From: Oleispirillum sp963668495
GTDB lineage: Bacteria; Pseudomonadota; Alphaproteobacteria; Rhodospirillales; Rhodospirillaceae
Assembly (NCBI GenBank): GCA_963668495.1
Contig: OY764545.1
Location: 992,001 to 1,056,000 of the forward strand
Direction: 5' to 3'
DNA length: 64,000 nucleotides
A program made the position numbers and the translations under genes. Position 1 is the stretch's first letter, and every line of letters starts with the position of its first letter. Below, in pieces: positions 27,945 to 36,475 of this stretch. The notes under the pieces were generated by a model. The model worked only from the letters and a program-made list of their open reading frames with translations, searched no databases and was not told where the DNA came from.

Positions 27945-28280
27945 ATGCACAAAAAAATGAACACGCTTTTGAACCGAAACGTTACCGTAAACGGTCGTCG
28001 CACAAGTATGCGACTTGAACAGGAAATGTGGGACGCGCTTCAGGAAATTTGTCGCCGTGAAGGTATGACGGTGCATGAAGTCTGCTCCATGATTGATGAT
28101 CGGCGTGGCGCATCCAGCCTGACCGCATCGACCCGCGTTTTCATTCTGATGTATTTCCGTACGGCTGCTGCGGTACAACCGCAACCAACCGTAGGTTCTA
28201 CACAGGGGCTTGCGCGTCAACTGATTGACCGTTTCCAACAGTCCAATACGTCTATAAATGACGTTGCGGGGCGGGCTTAG
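27945..28280 (+). CDS. Ribbon-helix-helix domain protein (transcription regulator-like)
   Basis: The product is 111 residues. LLNRNVTVNGRRTSMRLEQEMWDALQEIC matches the RHH_4 family (segments LNRNVTVNGRRTSMRL and EQEMWDALQEIC): a DNA-contacting beta strand followed by two helices. The remainder (GMTVHEVCSMID, STRVFILMYFRTAAA) completes the domain, and the tail is variable. Such proteins are small, dimeric and probably bind DNA. The promoter just upstream carries a CRP-type box. The ATG at 27945 has no clear ribosome binding site, so a start at 27957 is possible. Confidence 0.82.
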   Translation: MHKKMNTLLNRNVTVNGRRTSMRLEQEMWDALQEICRREGMTVHEVCSMIDDRRGASSLTASTRVFILMYFRTAAAVQPQPTVGSTQGLARQLIDRFQQSNTSINDVAGRA

Positions 28281-28295
28281 GGCTTCGGCCCTAAG
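28276..28295. terminator. Hairpin spanning both stop codons of a convergent pair
   Basis: CTTAGGGC-TTCG-GCCCTAAG: an 8-bp perfect stem with a TTCG tetraloop. It contains the stop codon of the RHH gene on one arm and that of the DUF2889 gene on the other. There is no T run on either side, so termination would be weak; it may protect 3' ends. Confidence 0.55.
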
Positions 28296-28881
28296 TCTCC
28301 TTCGGCTCTGCCGGGCCTTCAGGGTTAGTTGACGTCGCAAAATCTGGCCATTTGCGGCGAACAACAGGGCTTTCCGAACGGAAGGCATAACATGAGTCCA
28401 GCAATGGCGGACGCTGCTTGCGGCCGTCAATCCTTTCCTGTTCCTCACGCTCTGCTTTGCGGACCTCATACATGGTCTGAAATGCAGTGCTTCCCACTTC
28501 CAGCAGCAATTCCATGATATGTGTGCAGCCCTTGCAGCCGCCAATGCGGCGGCGGGCCTCGGTCATGAAGCCCTTCTCAATGGTTAGCCCGGCAAGTTTT
28601 TCGGTCAGGTGATTAACGTTCCGGCACTCCGGGTACGGTGTGTGGTCCATACTGGATATGGCGGCAACAATGGTGGCGTTGCGGTCGCAGGTCAGGCGTA
28701 AGCTCATTCCATGCAGGGGAATTCCAGCGGGCAGAGTGCTGTCACCTTCGAAATAATTATCGGCCTTTACATCAATAAAGGTGCCTTCAATATCCCAAAG
28801 GCCGTCTGTGCGCAGGAAGCCGTTGCATTTGATTTTACGGGTATGCACCAGACGCCGGGGGACGGGGCGTGGCAGAGGCAT
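28291..28881 (-). CDS. DUF2889 domain protein
   Basis: The product is 196 residues. RKIKCNGFLRTDGLWDIEGTF at the N-terminus and GGCKGCTHIMELL in the second half are the conserved stretches of DUF2889; the C-x-x-C-T-H could bind metal. The function of the family is not known. The C-terminal ~50 residues are charged and variable. It converges with the RHH gene with only 10 bases between stops. Confidence 0.82.
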   Translation of the reverse strand: MPLPRPVPRRLVHTRKIKCNGFLRTDGLWDIEGTFIDVKADNYFEGDSTLPAGIPLHGMSLRLTCDRNATIVAAISSMDHTPYPECRNVNHLTEKLAGLTIEKGFMTEARRRIGGCKGCTHIMELLLEVGSTAFQTMYEVRKAEREEQERIDGRKQRPPLLDSCYAFRSESPVVRRKWPDFATSTNPEGPAEPKET

Positions 28882-28921
28882 GGGTCATCCATGGGTAGCA
28901 ATTGGGCGTGCGGAAAAAACG

Positions 28922-28953
28922 ACACCCCCTCTAGGTAGTCAAAGAGGGGGTGT
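28922..28953. terminator. Intrinsic terminator
   Basis: ACACCCCCTCT and AGAGGGGGTGT form a perfect 11-bp stem around a 10-base loop. It lies 17 bases past the stop of the minus-strand CBS-domain gene. T runs are short. Confidence 0.65.
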
Positions 28954-28970
28954 AATGATGAAAAAGCGAC

Positions 28971-29408
28971 TTAGGTAATCGGCGCGCCGAAAATAATCGC
29001 ATCTTGTGCCATCAAGTCCCGTTTCAGTTCTTCATGCAGGGCAACCATCATGTCTCGGGCAGAGATCATGCCGATTGCAGCTTTCCCATCCATCACCGGA
29101 ACGTGGCGAAAACCATGGGTGCGCATTTCATTCAGCGCGGTGGTCAGGGATTCGGTTTTGGCAATGGTGACCGGGTCTTTGGTCATGACATCGGTCACGG
29201 TCAGCGTCGATGCGTCTTTACCGGCAGCCAACACACGGAAAACCAGATCGCGTTCGGTCAGAATTCCCTTTAGTTGACCGTCATCGACAATGGTCACGGC
29301 ACCAATGTTGTTGTCGGCCATGAATGCTGCCGCGTCCTTTACAGATGATGTGGACGGCAAAGTGTGAAAAGTACGATCAGCGATTACGCTGTCGATGGAA
29401 CGGGGCAT
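28971..29408 (-). CDS. Tandem CBS-domain protein
   Basis: The product is about 145 residues from the ATG at 29408 (AAGGAGACC upstream). Two CBS motifs fill the chain: one at ~10-60 (DNNIGAVTIVDDGQLKGILT-type strand-helix, then ERDLVFRVL) and one at ~75-130 (MTKDPVTIAKTESLTTALNE, GFRHVPVMDGK, GMISARDMM). Stand-alone CBS pairs bind adenosine nucleotides and regulate partner enzymes; the partner is not evident. It lies between two convergent-type terminator-like elements. Confidence 0.9.
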   Translation of the reverse strand: MPRSIDSVIADRTFHTLPSTSSVKDAAAFMADNNIGAVTIVDDGQLKGILTERDLVFRVLAAGKDASTLTVTDVMTKDPVTIAKTESLTTALNEMRTHGFRHVPVMDGKAAIGMISARDMMVALHEELKRDLMAQDAIIFGAPIT

Positions 29409-29547
29409 TGTACGGTCTCCTTCATTTTGAAAACGTACGTCTGAAACAAAATTGGCCGGACGGTCAATCGGGCAAGGCGAGTATAGCACGGGGGGAATCT
29501 TCCCCGCACCCTGTGATTGCTATGAAAAGCAGGGAAATGCTTCTGCG

Positions 29548-30810
29548 TCAACGATCCTCGTCATCTGATGGGATAATCCGAATCGAGACCAGTCGGTTTT
29601 GCTGGCGGCGCAGAACCTCAAAACGGAAACCGTGAAAGCGAAATATCTTGCCGGGTTCCGGTATGCGCTGACTTTCATGAATGACCAGTCCAGCAATGGT
29701 TGTAGCGGCATCATCGGGGAGTGACCAGTCAAATTCCCGATTCAAGTCACGAATCGTGACGTCACCGGCAACGATCAGGGAACCGTCCGCCTGTACGCGC
29801 ACGCCGGAAATGACGATGTCATGCTCATCATCGATTTCGCCGACGATTTCTTCAAGAATGTCTTCCAGCGTTACAATGCCGTGCAATGATCCGTACTCGT
29901 CCACGACGATGGCAAAATGCTCGCGCCGTGTTCGGAAGGACTGAAGCTGATCCAAAAGGGATGTGGTGTCCGGGATAAACCATGGTGCTGAAGCAATCAG
30001 GCTGATATCCACTTGGGACAGGTCGCCGCGTTGTGCTTGAATGGCGCGGTATAGCTCTTTGGTATGTAGAATGCCGACAATATTATCGCTGTTTCCCTGA
30101 TATAGGGGAAGGCGAGTGAACGGACTGTCCAAGGATTGTTGAAGCAAGTCGGCAATGGGCATATCAATGTCCAATGTAACGACATTGCTGCGGTGGGTCA
30201 TGATTTCGCCCACCTCCACGTCTGCCAGATCAAGAATGCTGCGCAGCATGGCTCGCTCCTGACGAACCTCTTCCTGTTCCTCCGTATGGATTTCGATGGC
30301 GCCTCGCAATTCTGCCATATTTTCCGCAAGGGACTTTTCGGTTTCCCGCACGCCGAACAAGCGCAAGATCAGGCTGATCAGGGCATTAAGCGCAACCATG
30401 ATCGGGGCCAATATAAACATCAGGAACCGCATGGTCGGGGCAACTGCCAACGCCATGCTGTCCGGGTTACGAATGGCATAGGTCTTCGGCAGGATTTCCG
30501 AGAAAATCAGGACCAGTAACGTCATGCCCAAAGTTGCATAGGCAATTCCGGCTTCACCGAACCATGTAATCAACACACTGGTTGCTAATGCGGAGGCCAA
30601 AATATTCACCGCATTGTTGCCGAGTAAGATCGTACCGATCAGTCGGTCCCGTTTGCGGTCCATTTCATTGACCAGTGCCGCACGACTGTCGCCTTGTTTT
30701 TCACGTTCCCGCATCCATGGCCGTGAGGCCGCAGTCAATGCGGTCTCGGACCCGGAGAAAAATCCAGACAAGACCAAAAGTACGACAATGGCAATGATCG
30801 TAAAAACCAT
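29548..30810 (-). CDS. CNNM/CorC-HlyC family membrane protein (DUF21-CBS)
   Basis: The product is 420 residues. A DUF21/CNNM transmembrane domain (~1-180, four segments, with SGFFSGSETALTAASR at its start) is followed by a CBS pair (~200-320: MTHRSNVVTLDIDMPI, FVDEYGSLHGIVTLEDILEEIVGEIDDE) and a CorC_HlyC domain (~335-415). Proteins of this family export Mg2+/Co2+ or protect against them; the older name hemolysin is misleading. It starts 3 bases after the aroB stop and is the last gene of the aroK-aroB operon. Confidence 0.9.
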   Translation of the reverse strand: MVFTIIAIVVLLVLSGFFSGSETALTAASRPWMREREKQGDSRAALVNEMDRKRDRLIGTILLGNNAVNILASALATSVLITWFGEAGIAYATLGMTLLVLIFSEILPKTYAIRNPDSMALAVAPTMRFLMFILAPIMVALNALISLILRLFGVRETEKSLAENMAELRGAIEIHTEEQEEVRQERAMLRSILDLADVEVGEIMTHRSNVVTLDIDMPIADLLQQSLDSPFTRLPLYQGNSDNIVGILHTKELYRAIQAQRGDLSQVDISLIASAPWFIPDTTSLLDQLQSFRTRREHFAIVVDEYGSLHGIVTLEDILEEIVGEIDDEHDIVISGVRVQADGSLIVAGDVTIRDLNREFDWSLPDDAATTIAGLVIHESQRIPEPGKIFRFHGFRFEVLRRQQNRLVSIRIIPSDDEDR

Positions 30811-30813
30811 GGC

Positions 30814-31956
30814 TTAGGCGTCCTCGTTCAACGCTTGCGCCAGAGCCGCGCGTACGTGGTCGGCTTCGACCTCACGGGTGAGGAAGCTGTCCCCGATATC
30901 CTTGGCAAGAACAAAGGTAATGCGACCATCGGCAACTTTTTTGTCACCCTGCATGGCATCCCACAGGGCATCGACCGTAAAGTCGGCATCAATTTCTTTC
31001 GGAGAGGTCGGTAGGCCGAGGCTGGAAAGGTGAGCCCGGACACGGTTCGCGCATCCCTGAGGACACAGCCCCAGATTTTCCGAAAGTCGGAAGGCAATAC
31101 ACATGCCGATGGCGACAGCCTCGCCATGGACCAATGTGTTGCCGTATCCGCACAGGGTTTCAAACGCATGACCGAATGTATGCCCCAGATTTAGCAGGGC
31201 GCGTACGTCGCTTTCGGTTTCATCACGGGCGACGATGTCGGCCTTGGCGCGGCAGCTTTCTGCAATGGCATAGGTGCGGGCTGCAACCGTGGCGTCACGG
31301 TCATGGTCAGGGCTGCCAACAACCGCAGTGCCGTTGTCTTGCAGCCAGTGCCAAAAATTCGGACGGTCAATCAGGCCGTATTTGGCGACCTCTGCGTACC
31401 CGGCGCGCAGTTCACGCAGGGGCAGGGTGTCCAGAGTATCGGTATCTGCCAAAACCATGCGCGGTTGGTGGAAACTGCCAATCAGGTTTTTGCCTTGGCG
31501 TGTGTCTACGCCGGTCTTGCCGCCAACAGAGCTATCCACCTGTGCCAATAATGAGGTTGGGATTTGAATGAAATCAATCCCACGCAAGACAATGGCAGCG
31601 GCAAATCCGGCAAGATCGCCGACCACGCCGCCGCCCAAGGCAATGATTGTTGTCTTGCGTTCAACCCGAGCATCCAGCAGCGCGTTCAAGACCCGATCCA
31701 AAGTGGCAAAAGTTTTGGAGGCTTCGCCCGGCGGGATCAATGTTACGGCGTGGGCAATCCCCGCTTGGTCAAGGGAGGCTTGCAGCGGGGCAAGGTAATG
31801 GGCCGCAACATGATCATCGCTGATGATATGCACGCGGGGCTGTTTCAGTACCGGGGCAATCAGATTTCCGGCGCGGGCAATCAAACCGGGGCCGATATGA
31901 ATGGGATAGCTGCGATCCGCAAGAGATACGGTAACGGTCGTCGGTGTCGAAGACAT
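30814..31956 (-). CDS. aroB: 3-Dehydroquinate synthase
   Basis: The product is about 380 residues from the ATG at 31956, five bases after the aroK stop. The NAD-binding loop GGGVVGDLAGFAAA and the downstream PTSLLAQVDSSVGGKTGVD carry catalytic Lys and metal-site neighbours; the zinc ligands fall in NLGHTFGHAFE (His) and VHGEAVAIGM (His). It converts DAHP to 3-dehydroquinate in the shikimate pathway, in the cytosol. The aroK-aroB pair with a CNNM gene after it is a frequent alphaproteobacterial order. Confidence 0.96.
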   Translation of the reverse strand: MSSTPTTVTVSLADRSYPIHIGPGLIARAGNLIAPVLKQPRVHIISDDHVAAHYLAPLQASLDQAGIAHAVTLIPPGEASKTFATLDRVLNALLDARVERKTTIIALGGGVVGDLAGFAAAIVLRGIDFIQIPTSLLAQVDSSVGGKTGVDTRQGKNLIGSFHQPRMVLADTDTLDTLPLRELRAGYAEVAKYGLIDRPNFWHWLQDNGTAVVGSPDHDRDATVAARTYAIAESCRAKADIVARDETESDVRALLNLGHTFGHAFETLCGYGNTLVHGEAVAIGMCIAFRLSENLGLCPQGCANRVRAHLSSLGLPTSPKEIDADFTVDALWDAMQGDKKVADGRITFVLAKDIGDSFLTREVEADHVRAALAQALNEDA

Positions 31957-31961
31957 ATAAA

Positions 31962-32543
31962 TCAGGCTCGGTTGGCTGTGGTTTTCAAAAGCACGGTCTG
32001 CCAATGGGCATCAATGGCATTGATCACCCGTTTCGTGGTGATATCGGATGGCTCGTCGTGAGTATCCATCACCACATGGGACTGTGCGTAAATCGGATAC
32101 CGTTTTTCCATCAAGTCAGACAGAATTGCGCGGGAGTCCCCGGTCATCAGCAAGGGGCGCGTGGATCGGCCTTTGGTCCGGTAGACCAATAGGTCAAGGT
32201 CAGCCCGCAACCAGACACACACGGCCCGTTCCAGCAGTAAGCCACGGGTTTCATCATTGATGAATGCACCGCCGCCCGTTGCCATGACCATGGGTGGGCC
32301 TTCGATCAGGCGTTGAATGACTTTTCGCTCGCCCTCGCGGAAGGCGGCTTCGCCCATTTCCTCGAAAATATCGCTAATGCTGCACCCGGCAGCAATTTCC
32401 ACCTCGGTATCGGAGTCGACGAAGGGCCGATTAAGGGCCGTCGCCAGTTTGCGTCCGATGTGACTTTTCCCAGCCCCCATCAGGCCGACAAGGGCAATGG
32501 TTTTCGGGATGTTGGCAACGCGGGATGTATCAAACTCTTTCAT
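31962..32543 (-). CDS. aroK: Shikimate kinase
   Basis: The product is about 193 residues from the ATG at 32543; a TTG seven codons upstream is open but lacks a ribosome binding site, whereas GGAGG lies 14 bases before the ATG. The P-loop is GLMGAGKSHIGRKLA; the shikimate site has DSDTEVE and the GGGAF loop; RSTRPLL is the LID arginine region. It makes shikimate 3-phosphate. It is upstream of aroB in the same operon. Confidence 0.95.
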   Translation of the reverse strand: MKEFDTSRVANIPKTIALVGLMGAGKSHIGRKLATALNRPFVDSDTEVEIAAGCSISDIFEEMGEAAFREGERKVIQRLIEGPPMVMATGGGAFINDETRGLLLERAVCVWLRADLDLLVYRTKGRSTRPLLMTGDSRAILSDLMEKRYPIYAQSHVVMDTHDEPSDITTKRVINAIDAHWQTVLLKTTANRA

Positions 32544-32764
32544 CTGCGTGGTTTCTGCCTCCAAGGTGCGGTTTTGCCAGATGGCGCGTTGAATGCGGGG
32601 CGGTGTCAGTCTAAACTGCGCTCCGAATATGTAAATGTAGCGGAAAATCCAGAGTTGTCACGCGCTGTTACGTGGGGAGGCGTTGCCGATCCGGGACATG
32701 ACAGTTAAATAAGGGGCAACTTGCGTACAAATATTATCATTCCGTGTTGAAGGAGACCGCAGCC

Positions 32765-32905
32765 GTGAAATTCTTAACCAAACTGATTCTGGTGCTCTGT
32801 TTGCTGGCCGTAGTCGGCGGGGGCTTTTTCTTGGCGACGTGGGATATGCCTGCACCGGATCGTCAGGTAGAGAAAGTCGTACCGGCAGAGCGGTATAACG
32901 GCTGA
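32765..32905 (+). CDS. 46-residue single-pass membrane peptide
   Basis: GTG at 32765 opens a 46-codon frame preceded by GAAGGAG. The peptide begins MKFLTKLILVLCLLAVVGGG, a single hydrophobic helix, followed by a short tail with ATWDMPAPDRQVEKVVPAERY. The N-terminus could be a signal anchor or a signal peptide. It stands just upstream of the secreted-protein gene and xerD, on the same strand. I think I recall similar tiny W-D-M-P-A-P proteins near xerD in alphaproteobacteria, but could not check. Confidence 0.65.
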   Translation: MKFLTKLILVLCLLAVVGGGFFLATWDMPAPDRQVEKVVPAERYNG

Positions 32906-32943
32906 TCATAATTCGGGCCGGACTACGGGCAATTGGCATAAGT

Positions 32944-34896
32944 ATGTGGGGGATACAGGGGATGGTGCGTCGGTTTCGTTTTGGAATGGCAGGGGCCGCC
33001 CTGTTGGCAGGGGTTTCGGTTCATGCCGTGGCTATGGCACAGGATGCTGCCCCGCCGTTGTTGATTGTGCCCGGATTGTCACAGGGGCAGCAACAGCCTG
33101 CCTTGCGTCCGGCGGTGCAATCCCGGCCCCAGTTCCAAATTCCAACCACATTGCCTGCGACCTTGGCTGAAGATCGTGCTCCCTCTGGCATTTCTATCGG
33201 CAGCTTGGCAGATGTCAGCCCAGAGGCTGTTGGCCTGTTGCCCCGTGACCCATCTAAGCCGTGGCAGCGGGATCTGGGTGCCAGCCTATGGTATGGCGCA
33301 ACACAGGACGATGTTTTGCGTCAGGTCGTTGTCTTGCCGGGGGCTTCATCTTCGCCAGCGGTGCGTGACTTGGTTCGGCAAATTCTTTTGACGGCAGCGG
33401 TGCCATCCCTGCGTTCGGAACAGGCTCCGGCTCCCGGTGCGCTGACGGCGGCGCGGATGGATAAGCTGTTGGAAGCTGGACTGGCGGATGATGCCCTGCG
33501 GTTGGCGAAAATTCTGCCGCAAGATGTGGTGACCGAATCCGTGTCATTGGCCCGTATGCGCGCCCTGTGGATGACAGGCGATATTAAATCCGCCTGTGCA
33601 GAGGTTGAGGCAGGGGCAGTGCAATACGCAACTCCAATCTGGATCAAAATGCGCACGGCCTGTGCTGCGATTGAGGGCAATCTCGATAAGGCCCAGTTGT
33701 CGTTGGCACTGTTAGACGAGTTACAGGCCATTGATGAGGGGTTCTCTCCCATTGCTGACCGTATCCTCGGCAAGAATTTGTCTTTGGCAGAGCTGCCGAA
33801 AACCATGGATATGGCAGAGGTTGCGGCGTTCGTTGCTATGGGTGGAAAACTGCCGGAAGATCTTCCGCTGCTGGACAAACCGTGGTTGGTGCGATTTGCC
33901 ATTCCGGCGACCGGGCCGATCAGTGACGGTCATCTGGCGGTTATGGAATTTGGCCTGCGCCGGGGCATTCTGACGCGTGCCGACGCGGAAGCGATTTATG
34001 ATCGGGTTAAGTTGTCACAGGCGGAAATCAAGGATGCGGATAATCTGACCGCAGTCGGTGATACGCCCCGGCAGCGTCTGGCTTATTATCGTGCGTTCCT
34101 GAAGGCTGCGCCGAAGGCCGAGAGCACATCTTCTGAATCTGCGGGGCAAACATCACCGCAGTCTGCGCAGGTCTCTGCGGTTCAGGTGGAAATCATTGCC
34201 AAGCTGTTACAGGCTGCGCGCTTGGATCCACAGGATCAGGCCGTGCTGGCGGTTCTGTTGCGGGACCATTTGGCGCAAATGGCGCAGTCGCCATTGGCAG
34301 CGTGGCTGGCAGATGATGCCTTGCGGTTGGCTTTATGGTCCGGCGATTGGGAAACGGCGCGAAGCTGGATGGCTTTGGCAAAGCAAAACAGTGGGGCATC
34401 CAAAGATGCACGACGGGCCATTGAAAGCCTGACACCGTTAATGGCGTTGGCTGATGCCGCGCAAACTGTGGAAATGCGGGGTGCGGCTCCGTTGCCGCCG
34501 ATGGTGACAACGTGGGCAGCGGCACAGCAGGCCCGCGGTTTGAAACCTGATCAAATCGCCCAAATGCGAGACCGCCTGTTCGGCTTGTATCGGGTGTTTT
34601 CCATGGCGGTTGACCCGCAGGATTGGCGGACGGCAGCCACAGCCAATGTGCAACCGTATCCGGTGTTGACGGCGTCTCCGGTCGCGGTGGCTGCGGCGCG
34701 TGATGCTGCGGTATTGGGTGCCCGAGGCTTGGCTCTGTCCGGTGTTGCCCATCAGATGGGTGATCTGGTTCGAGCCGGAGGCGCATCGGCTTCCCCCATC
34801 GCGGTGGAGCAATTGGTTGGCGTGCTGTTACAGGCTGGGGCAGTGGATTGGGCTAAGCGGATTGCGGTGGAAAGCATGCTCGCCGCCGGAGCGTAA
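32944..34896 (+). CDS. Large secreted helical protein upstream of xerD
   Basis: The product is 650 residues (or 644 from the ATG at 32962). It has a signal peptide (RFRFGMAGAALLAGVSVHAVAMA) and then a Pro/Gln-rich segment (~38-75). The rest is alanine-rich helical sequence with repeat-like pairs (AGLADDALRLAKILPQ, AWLADDALRLALWSGDWETA), probably TPR- or solenoid-like. No catalytic site is seen. Position directly before xerD is common for such proteins in alphaproteobacteria. It is probably periplasmic or envelope-attached; function unknown. Confidence 0.75.
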   Translation: MWGIQGMVRRFRFGMAGAALLAGVSVHAVAMAQDAAPPLLIVPGLSQGQQQPALRPAVQSRPQFQIPTTLPATLAEDRAPSGISIGSLADVSPEAVGLLPRDPSKPWQRDLGASLWYGATQDDVLRQVVVLPGASSSPAVRDLVRQILLTAAVPSLRSEQAPAPGALTAARMDKLLEAGLADDALRLAKILPQDVVTESVSLARMRALWMTGDIKSACAEVEAGAVQYATPIWIKMRTACAAIEGNLDKAQLSLALLDELQAIDEGFSPIADRILGKNLSLAELPKTMDMAEVAAFVAMGGKLPEDLPLLDKPWLVRFAIPATGPISDGHLAVMEFGLRRGILTRADAEAIYDRVKLSQAEIKDADNLTAVGDTPRQRLAYYRAFLKAAPKAESTSSESAGQTSPQSAQVSAVQVEIIAKLLQAARLDPQDQAVLAVLLRDHLAQMAQSPLAAWLADDALRLALWSGDWETARSWMALAKQNSGASKDARRAIESLTPLMALADAAQTVEMRGAAPLPPMVTTWAAAQQARGLKPDQIAQMRDRLFGLYRVFSMAVDPQDWRTAATANVQPYPVLTASPVAVAAARDAAVLGARGLALSGVAHQMGDLVRAGGASASPIAVEQLVGVLLQAGAVDWAKRIAVESMLAAGA

Positions 34897-34907
34897 GGAG
34901 CGCAGGA

Positions 34908-35840
34908 ATGCGGCGCGACCTGCCACGGGATATCGAACGGTTTTTGGATATGATGGCGGCCGAATTGGGCGCCTCTCTCCATACACTTGATGCCTATGGT
35001 CGCGATTTGCTGCATGTGTCCGCGTTCCTGAAACAACGTGGGGTCTCCCTGCGGCAGGCGTCTCGTAAGGATTTGCAGGCATACTTACGGTGGTTGGGGC
35101 AGCAAAGTTACGCGGCGCGGACACAGGCTCGACGGTTGTCGGCCTTACGCCAGTATTTCCGGTTCTTACAGGTGGATGGTGATCGGGATGACAACCCGGC
35201 TCGGTTGCTGGACAGCCCGCGCCTTGGTCGTCCTTTGCCGAAATATCTGACCGAAGATGAAATTTCACGCCTGTTGCAGGCCGCTCGTGAGACCACGGAT
35301 TTTGCCGGGCTGCGCATGTTGACCTTGCTTGAGATTGCCTATGCAACCGGGCTTCGGGTGTCCGAGTTGGTTGGTTTGCCGTTCTCCGCCATTTCCCGTT
35401 CGCCGGAAATCCTGACGGTTATGGGGAAAGGGCGTAAGGAACGGGCTGTCCCGCTTACGCAGGCGGCTATGGATGCCATTGCGGGGTATCTGCCATTGCG
35501 GGCGCAAGCGGTGCGTTCCATGCGTGGTGCAGGCAAATGGGCATTTCCGGCACCGGGACGATCCGGGCATGTGTCGCGGCAGGCTTTCTATGCCGCACTG
35601 CAACGGTTGGCGATCCATGCGGGTGTTGCGCCGCATAAGGTCTCCCCACACGTTTTGCGGCACTCCTTTGCCACCCACCTTTTGGCCCACGGCGCGGATT
35701 TGCGTTCGGTGCAAAGCATGTTGGGCCACAGTGATATCGCAACCACGCAAATTTATACCCACGTTCAGGAAGAACGCCTGCGGTCAGTGGTCGAAAGCTC
35801 ACACCCGTTGGCGGGATTGAATTTGGATCTGGATTTGTAG
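34908..35840 (+). CDS. xerD: Site-specific tyrosine recombinase XerD
   Basis: The product is 310 residues, the typical length. Residues ~5-95 form the SAM-like core-binding domain. The catalytic residues are in ATGLRVSEL (first Arg), KGRKER (Lys), HVLRHSFATHLL (H-x-x-R) and LGHSDIATTQIYTHV (His and the nucleophile Tyr). With XerC it resolves chromosome dimers at dif during division. It begins 12 bases after the secreted-protein gene, so the two are probably co-transcribed, and converges on the TetR gene 12 bases away. Confidence 0.93.
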   Translation: MRRDLPRDIERFLDMMAAELGASLHTLDAYGRDLLHVSAFLKQRGVSLRQASRKDLQAYLRWLGQQSYAARTQARRLSALRQYFRFLQVDGDRDDNPARLLDSPRLGRPLPKYLTEDEISRLLQAARETTDFAGLRMLTLLEIAYATGLRVSELVGLPFSAISRSPEILTVMGKGRKERAVPLTQAAMDAIAGYLPLRAQAVRSMRGAGKWAFPAPGRSGHVSRQAFYAALQRLAIHAGVAPHKVSPHVLRHSFATHLLAHGADLRSVQSMLGHSDIATTQIYTHVQEERLRSVVESSHPLAGLNLDLDL

Positions 35841-35851
35841 CCGGATCGGGC

Positions 35852-36466
35852 TTAGCGCAGATCAACACCCAAAAGATCAGAAGCCGCCGACAAGGCAATC
35901 ACTTGCAATTCGTCGGGCTTGAAATCCTCAGGCGACATACAGCCTTCCAACCATAGTCCGTCGATCAAGGCATTGATCTTGATGGCATAATGACGGGCGT
36001 CCTGATCGCTGATGTCTCGCCCTGTGGCGCGGATTGCCGCCGCAATCAATGGCTGGAACTGCCCTGTGGTTTCCAAATACCCATGGCGACGGATGTCTGC
36101 CATTTCCGGGTCGCTGTAGGTTAAAGGCAGGAAGTTGGCCCAAAGCAACAGAGAATCCGGGGCAACCACCGGCGGCGACATATTGGCGATGATATAGGTT
36201 CGCAAACGTTCGGCTGCCGGGGCATTATCCATGCCGGCAATGGCATTGGATGTGTAGGAAAAGGTCTTGTCCAACAGTTTGATGTACGCTGCGCGGATAA
36301 TTTCGGCCTTGTTGGAAAAATAAAACCGAATCAGTCCATTCGTGACCCCGGCATACTCGGCGATTTTGCGAACCGTCGTTTTGTGCATGCCCTCACGTGC
36401 GATACAGGTCAGGGTCGCTTCGACAAGTTCTGTCTCACGGGTATTGCTTTTGTGGCGGGTCACCAT
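35852..36466 (-). CDS. TetR-family regulator, BetI-like
   Basis: The product is 204 residues. The N-terminal HTH reads KTTVRKIAEYAGVTNGLIRFYFSNKAEIIRAAY (segments TTVRKIAEYAGVTNGLI and FYFSNKAEIIRAAY), the TetR recognition-helix pattern. The C-terminal ligand domain with WANFLPLTYSDPEMADIRR and ALIDGLWLEGC resembles BetI. It lies next to arginine/citrulline genes, not betaine genes, so it probably senses a related amine or amino acid. Its likely operator is the palindrome at 37387-37424. It starts 9 bases after the amidinotransferase-family gene stop, in one operon. Confidence 0.86.
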   Translation of the reverse strand: MVTRHKSNTRETELVEATLTCIAREGMHKTTVRKIAEYAGVTNGLIRFYFSNKAEIIRAAYIKLLDKTFSYTSNAIAGMDNAPAAERLRTYIIANMSPPVVAPDSLLLWANFLPLTYSDPEMADIRRHGYLETTGQFQPLIAAAIRATGRDISDQDARHYAIKINALIDGLWLEGCMSPEDFKPDELQVIALSAASDLLGVDLR

Positions 36467-36475
36467 GGTCGGGTC

